A program made the position numbers and the translations under genes. A stretch of DNA of 64,000 nucleotides from NCBI GenBank assembly GCA_028277985.1, contig JANQFG010000105.1, positions 39,046-103,045 of the forward strand, read 5' to 3'. Positions 59,572 to 64,000 of the stretch are shown here, in pieces. How positions within the stretch are numbered: the first letter of the stretch is position 1; the number at the start of each line of letters is the position of its first letter. The notes below the pieces were generated by a model. That model saw only the letters and a program-made list of their open reading frames with translations. It had not been told where the DNA came from and did not search any database. The DNA is from a bacterium. Lineage in GTDB: Bacteria; Desulfobacterota; DSWW01.

Positions 59572-60801
59572 TTGGGTTCCATCTTCACACCAGCGATTCC
59601 ATCCGGCCGGAGCCTGGGCAGGCTCAAAGACCTGGCGCAGGAAGTGGTCAAGGAGTCTTCCGCTCTTGAGGGAAGGGTCGCGCCGACCACAGCGGCAGCG
59701 CTCGGCGAGACGCTCCGGTTGCTCAACAGCTACCATACCAGCTTGATCGAGGGACACCGGACAACCATTCCGGATATCGAGAAGGCCCTGAACCGGCAGT
59801 TCTCCGGAAGCGAGGACGAGCGCTATGCTCAAGAGCTTGGCGCTGCACACGTCGAGGCAGAGCGCGAGATGATGCGAAAGGTGCTGCAGGGAGATGCTAC
59901 AAATGTCTGCACCCCGAAATTCCTGTGCGATATCCACGAGGCCTTCTACAGCCGTCTTCCGGCTCATCACCGGTTCACTCACGATTCAGGAGGTTTCACG
60001 AGCTTCGCCGTTCATCCCGGACGGTTCAGGGACAAGGACGTTTCCGTAGACAACGGGGTCTCGACCATCGGCCCCGACCCGAAAGATCTCGCCGGGCGCG
60101 TGGAGGAATTCAGCCGCGCCTATGACCCTGTGTGCTTCCACGGCGACGAGCGGTTGATCGCAGCCGCTGCGAGCCACCACAGGCTCACCTGGCTCCATCC
60201 CTTTCGGGACGGCAATGGCCGGGTCGCCCGCCTCTTGTCAGGCCTCTACCTGGCGAGCATCGGAATCAACAAGGGCAACCTCTGGTCCCTTTCAAGAGGT
60301 TTTTCCAGGCAAAGAAGATCCTATATGTTCCATCTGTTTGCCGCGGACTCTCCCGCTGAAGGTGCAAAGGGATTCGACCAGGAGGAACTCTCCGATTTCT
60401 GCAATTATTTTCTTGAGGTCTGCCTCGACCAGATCCGCTTCATGACGGATCTTCTCGGGCTCGAACGGATCGAATCGCGCATCGACTGGTACGTGGAAAC
60501 CCGCAGCCGGGATACCGAGAATCCCCTCAAACCGGAGGCGGCGAGGCTCCTTCGCGCCCTGTTCATGCGCGGTGAACTTCCTCGCGGAGAGGCCCCCAAG
60601 GTCATGAACATGAGCGAGCGCAGTGCAAGGCGCATCGTCAGCCAAATTCTGAAAGAAGGGCTTGCCGCATCTAACTCTCACAGGGCTCGGCTGCGGATCG
60701 GCCTGCCGACCCACGCTTTGCCCTTCTACTTCCCGAACCTGTATGATGAATCCGTACTGGGAGAAGGCTTCCAGAATATCGGTTCACAAGCGCACGACTG
60801 A
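59572..60801 (+). CDS. Fic-domain protein with winged-helix C-terminus
   Basis: 409 residues. The Fic motif is complete: HPFRDGNGRVAR with catalytic His209, the site that transfers AMP to a target hydroxyl. An inhibitory motif T-x-x-x-E-G (Thr56, Glu60, Gly61) precedes it, so this is a class II, self-inhibited Fic protein. Residues ~330-390 (APKVMNMSERSARRIVSQILKEGLA) look like a helix-turn-helix, so it may also bind DNA. The start is TTG with AGGAGGT 7 nt upstream. Four AAACCGGCCA motifs flank its promoter, a likely autoregulatory site. Confidence 0.87.
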   Translation: MGSIFTPAIPSGRSLGRLKDLAQEVVKESSALEGRVAPTTAAALGETLRLLNSYHTSLIEGHRTTIPDIEKALNRQFSGSEDERYAQELGAAHVEAEREMMRKVLQGDATNVCTPKFLCDIHEAFYSRLPAHHRFTHDSGGFTSFAVHPGRFRDKDVSVDNGVSTIGPDPKDLAGRVEEFSRAYDPVCFHGDERLIAAAASHHRLTWLHPFRDGNGRVARLLSGLYLASIGINKGNLWSLSRGFSRQRRSYMFHLFAADSPAEGAKGFDQEELSDFCNYFLEVCLDQIRFMTDLLGLERIESRIDWYVETRSRDTENPLKPEAARLLRALFMRGELPRGEAPKVMNMSERSARRIVSQILKEGLAASNSHRARLRIGLPTHALPFYFPNLYDESVLGEGFQNIGSQAHD

Positions 60802-60828
60802 GAACGAGATCAGCCCGGAAGGAAACGC

Positions 60829-61578
60829 ATGAATCAGCCAAAAGCAATCGGCTTCGATCTGTTCAACACCCTCATGACCGCTCACCCAAATACCATGAAA
60901 GAGGCACACGAGAACCAGATGCGCGTCCTCCACGAGGAGAAGATCGAAGTGGAGCCTGAGCCCTTCGGAAAGGCGTACATGGAGGCGGCCATCAAGTTCA
61001 TCAAGGCGGCCCACAAGGACGGGCGGGAAACGCACAACAGTCTCTGGGTTGCGGAAGCACTCCAGAGCTTTGGGCACAGTCTGTCTCCGGAGGATCCGAG
61101 GATCGCAAGGGCGGTGGAAGCCTATTTCTCAGCCTTCTACCCGAACAGCAAGCTCATCCCGGGGACCAAGGAACTGCTGGCCGAACTGGGCGAACGCTAT
61201 CCCCTCGGGATGATCACCAATTTCACGGACGGGCCCGCGGCGAGGCATATCATCGAGGTGCTGGGCCTCAATCCCTTCTTTCGGCACGTCATCGTTTCGG
61301 CTGAGGTGGGATACCGAAAGCCCCATCCCCACATATTCGAACAATTCGTGGAAGCCATGTGCGTGCCGGCTGACCAGATTCTCTTCGTAGGAGACGACCT
61401 GGACGCGGACGTGCAGGGATCGAGGGACGCTGGGATGCAGCCCGTACTCACCACCTGCGTAGATGACGCAAAGATTCCTGCCGCCAAGACGCCTCTCTCC
61501 CCGGTCGAGAAGGAGTACCCGGACGACGTGCCCAGGATATCGACCTGGCAGGACCTTCTGGACTTGCTCGAAGCGTGA
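60829..61578 (+). CDS. HAD-superfamily hydrolase
   Basis: 249 residues. HAD motif I is GFDLFNTL with nucleophile Asp9; the +2 position is Phe instead of the acid-base Asp of phosphatases. Motif II is MITNFTDG, the motif III Lys is in GYRKPHPHIF and motif IV is FVGDDLDAD. The missing +2 Asp is the feature that separates L-2-haloacid dehalogenases and a few other non-phosphatases from typical phosphatases, although the exact activity is not fixed by it. A haloalkane dehalogenase lies elsewhere in the window. The gene follows the Fic gene by 27 bp with its own ribosome site GGAAGGAAA. Confidence 0.83.
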   Translation: MNQPKAIGFDLFNTLMTAHPNTMKEAHENQMRVLHEEKIEVEPEPFGKAYMEAAIKFIKAAHKDGRETHNSLWVAEALQSFGHSLSPEDPRIARAVEAYFSAFYPNSKLIPGTKELLAELGERYPLGMITNFTDGPAARHIIEVLGLNPFFRHVIVSAEVGYRKPHPHIFEQFVEAMCVPADQILFVGDDLDADVQGSRDAGMQPVLTTCVDDAKIPAAKTPLSPVEKEYPDDVPRISTWQDLLDLLEA

Positions 61579-61601
61579 GGCAATTCAGGACGCCCGGGGC
61601 C

Positions 61602-62255
61602 TCATTTCCTCTCGGCCAGGCCGTTCTGTTTCAGCCGCCAGACGAGGAGATCGATCCGGTCCTGCCCGAAGAAGGGCTCCCCGTTGAAGACCATCGTGGG
61701 CACGCCCCAGTGCCCCGCCTCATTGAGTGCGTTCTGGTTCTCTTCTGCGATGCCGTCGTAGTGGTCAGGCTTTGCCTCGACGGCCTTGTCCATCTCCGCC
61801 AGGTTCAGTCCGGCCCGGCCCGCGGCCTTCTCCAGATGGTCCCCCTCGTGCCAGTTCTGGATCTCACCGGACCAGATGACACGGCTCACCTCGTCCGCAA
61901 AGGCGAGCCCCTTGCCCTCCAGCGCAGCCGCGACCCCGAGCCGCACCAGGCGGTAGATGTAGGGCTGGTCCTTGGCTATCTGAAGGGTCTCCGGGTCCTG
62001 GACGATGGGGTCGGGCTGCGGCCAGCCCATGGGGATCTCCAGCATCTGTGAGATCCGGATGATGTCCATGAAGAGGTAGCGCGGCCAGAGGGGGTTGACC
62101 TCCTTGAAGAAGTCCGGCTTTCGGACGGCGAGCGGATAGACGGGACGCAGGTTCACGCTCACGTCGTATTTCTTCTCGAGATCGACGATTCGGCCGGTTG
62201 CCAGGTAGGAGTACGGGCTGCGGAAAGAATAGAACAGATCGAATTCCAGGGCCAT
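61602..62255 (-). CDS. DsbA-like/2-hydroxychromene-2-carboxylate isomerase family protein
   Basis: 217 residues of the DsbA-fold HCCA-isomerase (kappa GST) group. The active-site Ser is in YSFRSPYSYL, the helical insertion follows (WPRYLFMDIIRISQMLEIPMG), and GVPTMVFNGEPFFGQDRIDLL carries the cis-Pro and the C-terminal signature. It isomerises an aromatic intermediate in naphthalene breakdown, or acts on a related glutathione conjugate. AAGGAGGAAG precedes the ATG at 62255. It stands alone, convergent with the HAD gene. Confidence 0.87.
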   Translation of the reverse strand: MALEFDLFYSFRSPYSYLATGRIVDLEKKYDVSVNLRPVYPLAVRKPDFFKEVNPLWPRYLFMDIIRISQMLEIPMGWPQPDPIVQDPETLQIAKDQPYIYRLVRLGVAAALEGKGLAFADEVSRVIWSGEIQNWHEGDHLEKAAGRAGLNLAEMDKAVEAKPDHYDGIAEENQNALNEAGHWGVPTMVFNGEPFFGQDRIDLLVWRLKQNGLAERK

Positions 62256-62359
62256 GACGCTTCCTCCTTGTGTTTCCATATCCGTAACCAGGATCAACAG
62301 CATACCTCTTTCGCAGCCCCTTTGTCATCGGGGCCGAGGAAGGTGTAGACTCTCACCCC

Positions 62360-63061
62360 ATGCCGAAGACACTTACCCTTGTCCTTCCCGCTCACAACGA
62401 GGAAGGGAACATAGAGCGGGTTGTCGACTCTTTCCTGAACATCCGGGATCGGATGGACTTCGAGCTGGCCATACTCATCGTGGATGACGGCAGTTCCGAT
62501 GCCACCGGGCCCATCTGCCGGGAGCTGTGCCGACAGAGTCCCTGCGTCCGATGTGTGCACCACAGCCACAACATCGGTTACGGCGGAGCATTGATCTCAG
62601 GGCTTCGGGCCTCTGAAGGAGAGTACGTGGCCATAGCGGATGGGGACGGCCAGTTCCCTGCAGAGGACTTCCTCCGGCTCCTCGAGCACGTCCGATCCTT
62701 CGACGTAGTGGTCGGGTACCGGGAGCAGAGAGCCGACCCCTTGGGCAGGCGACTCATGGGCCGTGTGTGGTCGCTGATCGGCAGATGGCTCTTCAACATC
62801 CCGGCCCGCGACCTGAACTGCGGCCTCAAGATCTTCAAACGCTCCCTTGTTGCGGATCTGCCGCTTCGATGCGAGGGGCCGGGCATTACCCTGGAAATCA
62901 TGACCCACGTCGTCATGGCGGGCATTCCGATAAAAGAAGTGCCCTGCTCTCACTTGCCGCGGCTCAAGGGGGATGCGAGCGGAGGATCGCCGCGTGTAGT
63001 AATCCGGGCGCTGCCCGAGTTGTATCATGTGTGGCGACTCAAGCATGGAAAGGGGGCCTGA
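62360..63061 (+). CDS. Glycosyltransferase family 2 (dolichol-phosphate mannosyltransferase-like)
   Basis: 233 residues of a GT2 enzyme: TLVLPAHNEEGNIERVVDSF at the start, IVDDGSSDATG (nucleotide-sugar site), DGDGQFPAEDF as the DxD-like block and RDLNCGLKIFKR typical of polyprenyl-phosphate glycosyltransferases. It lacks membrane segments, so it would work at the inner face with a lipid carrier. The next gene is a GT-C transferase that uses such lipid-linked sugars, a natural pair for glycan assembly. Confidence 0.88.
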   Translation: MPKTLTLVLPAHNEEGNIERVVDSFLNIRDRMDFELAILIVDDGSSDATGPICRELCRQSPCVRCVHHSHNIGYGGALISGLRASEGEYVAIADGDGQFPAEDFLRLLEHVRSFDVVVGYREQRADPLGRRLMGRVWSLIGRWLFNIPARDLNCGLKIFKRSLVADLPLRCEGPGITLEIMTHVVMAGIPIKEVPCSHLPRLKGDASGGSPRVVIRALPELYHVWRLKHGKGA

Positions 63062-63065
63062 CACC

Positions 63066-64000
63066 GTGGGCATGAACCTCTCGATTCTCCGGCATCGCCG
63101 AGCGGCTGTGGGGCTCCTGTTGCTCACCGCCGCCCTGCTTGCCCGACTGCCGTATTTCAACGAAAGCCTGTGGTACGACGAGGTCTGGTACACCGCCATC
63201 AACCTCGGAGAGGAGTCTTTCAAGCGGGTCCTGCTTCACGATGTGCACCCTCCCCTCTATCCGGTCCTGATGAAGGGATGGATCGGGATCTTCGGGGACA
63301 GCGAAGTCTCGGTCCGGCTACCCTCGCTCGCTTTCGGTCTGGTTTCGCTCGGGGTGCTCTTCGCCCTTACCAGCGCCTGGTTCAATAGCCGCACGGCCCT
63401 GCTGGCCACGGCCCTGATGGCCTTCTCTCCTGTACACATATGGCATTCACAAGAAAACAAGAACAACATGCTTCTCATGCTCCTGACCCTGCTGACCGTC
63501 TACTTTCTCCAGCGGGCTTGGGCCAACGACCGCCGGAGGGACTGGCTCCTGTTCGTCGTCTCGGCCATTCCGGCCCTGTGGACCAGCCACTTCGCTCTCT
63601 GGGTGGTTGCCGCCTGCTTCATGTGGCTCTGGTTGGCGGCTGTCCGGGATCGTGGTCAGCGATCGTTCATACCTATCGCCGGCAGTACGCTTGTGGTGGG
63701 CCTTGGCTATCTGCCCCTGGTATGGCTCACCTTGCGTGATACGGGAGCCATGGTGAAAGGGTATTTGCGTCCTTTCACCCTAGAAGAGGTATACAGGCTC
63801 CTGCTGGTCTACCTCAGCCACGGAAATACCCTGCGCACCATCTCCCCCTACGACCCTTTGGCCGAGATCCTGGAACAGCACTGGGGCTTCCTGGTCGTGG
63901 ACGGCTTCTTCGCGCTGCTGCTTGGTGCGGGCCTCTTCCTCGTGGTGCGCCACTGGGCCGTACGCCGGAAAGAAACCGCTCCCCGGCCCGTCCCGGAGTC
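63066..64000 (+). CDS. GT-C (ArnT/PMT-like) membrane glycosyltransferase, N-terminal part
   Basis: Open to the end of the window (about 310 residues). Start at GTG 63066 or ATG 63072. The first membrane helix is followed by NESLWYDEVWYTAIN, holding the conserved acidic pair of GT-C enzymes, then HDVHPPLYPVLMKGWIG and RLPSLAFGLVSLGVLF, typical of the glycosyltransferase 39 group. The block HSQENKNNM replaces the common SQEARMY. Several further membrane segments follow. It would transfer a sugar from a lipid carrier to a glycan or protein on the outer face. It follows the GT2 gene by a few bases. Confidence 0.88.
   Translation, partial: MGMNLSILRHRRAAVGLLLLTAALLARLPYFNESLWYDEVWYTAINLGEESFKRVLLHDVHPPLYPVLMKGWIGIFGDSEVSVRLPSLAFGLVSLGVLFALTSAWFNSRTALLATALMAFSPVHIWHSQENKNNMLLMLLTLLTVYFLQRAWANDRRRDWLLFVVSAIPALWTSHFALWVVAACFMWLWLAAVRDRGQRSFIPIAGSTLVVGLGYLPLVWLTLRDTGAMVKGYLRPFTLEEVYRLLLVYLSHGNTLRTISPYDPLAEILEQHWGFLVVDGFFALLLGAGLFLVVRHWAVRRKETAPRPVPE

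Noticed and set aside
1..64000. tRNA, rRNA and phage structural genes
   Set aside because: None was recognised on either strand, though a short tRNA could be missed by eye.

Overview
The window is a GC-rich (about 60 % by eye) chromosomal segment carrying about 60 genes. No rRNA, tRNA, CRISPR array, phage module or complete insertion sequence was recognised. The gene content suggests a heterotrophic delta-proteobacterium-like organism (Desulfobacterota or Myxococcota in the broad sense), probably known from environmental DNA. It combines a glycyl radical enzyme, several SDR and acyl-CoA enzymes, a DUF1329/DUF1302 pair, MopE-type metal-binding repeats on secreted proteins, and a Mn/Fe superoxide dismutase. 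The taxonomy is inference and only weakly supported.

Bases 1-10.5 kb: the tail of a TetR regulator, then a promoter with a perfect palindrome over its -10 element. This drives a glycyl radical enzyme and a haloalkane dehalogenase as a two-gene operon. Next come a 274-bp element with 17-bp inverted ends, a PlsC acyltransferase, an orphan histidine kinase, and a minus-strand run of MFS carrier, mycofactocin-type SDR, SnoaL-like protein and lipoprotein.

Bases 10.8-15 kb: three secreted proteins, namely a Cys-rich protein, a subtilase sharing a C-terminal module with it, and an M28-like lipoprotein. Bases 15.2-23 kb: a plus-strand catabolic cluster (three SDRs, two of them tandem duplicates; a TPP enzyme; an acyl-CoA dehydrogenase; a QueG-like Fe-S protein; a glyoxalase). 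A vapBC toxin-antitoxin cassette sits directly behind the glyoxalase gene, and a second diverged copy of that gene's 3' end lies on its far side. Bases 23.9-27.7 kb: TetR, DUF1329 and DUF1302, an autoregulated outer-membrane transport operon.

Bases 27.8-38 kb: a SlyD isomerase and a mix of secreted or envelope proteins, including a beta-helix/LamG/MopE surface protein broken by a one-base frameshift, a DUF1566 protein coupled to an amino-acid permease, and a leishmanolysin-like metallopeptidase. Bases 38-49 kb: higBA; a RecB/Cas4-like nuclease fused to a DnaQ-like exonuclease; a small alarmone hydrolase; a radical SAM/SPASM enzyme preceded by a 42-codon ORF; a large Ig-like protein with a CHAP domain nested in one Ig repeat; and a tightly overlapping GAF, kinase-like and UspA operon. 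An XRE regulator and its partner of unknown function follow.

Bases 49-64 kb: Fe-S proteins, a CocE-type lipoprotein hydrolase, sodA, two paralogous small secreted proteins, an HDOD protein, a Fic protein with four copies of a 10-bp motif upstream, a HAD hydrolase, a DsbA-like isomerase and two glycosyltransferases. The second glycosyltransferase runs off the end. Intergenic gaps throughout carry copies of two short repeat families: ATTGCGAG...GAAGCAACCCCC, and an ATTCCCGCG palindrome.
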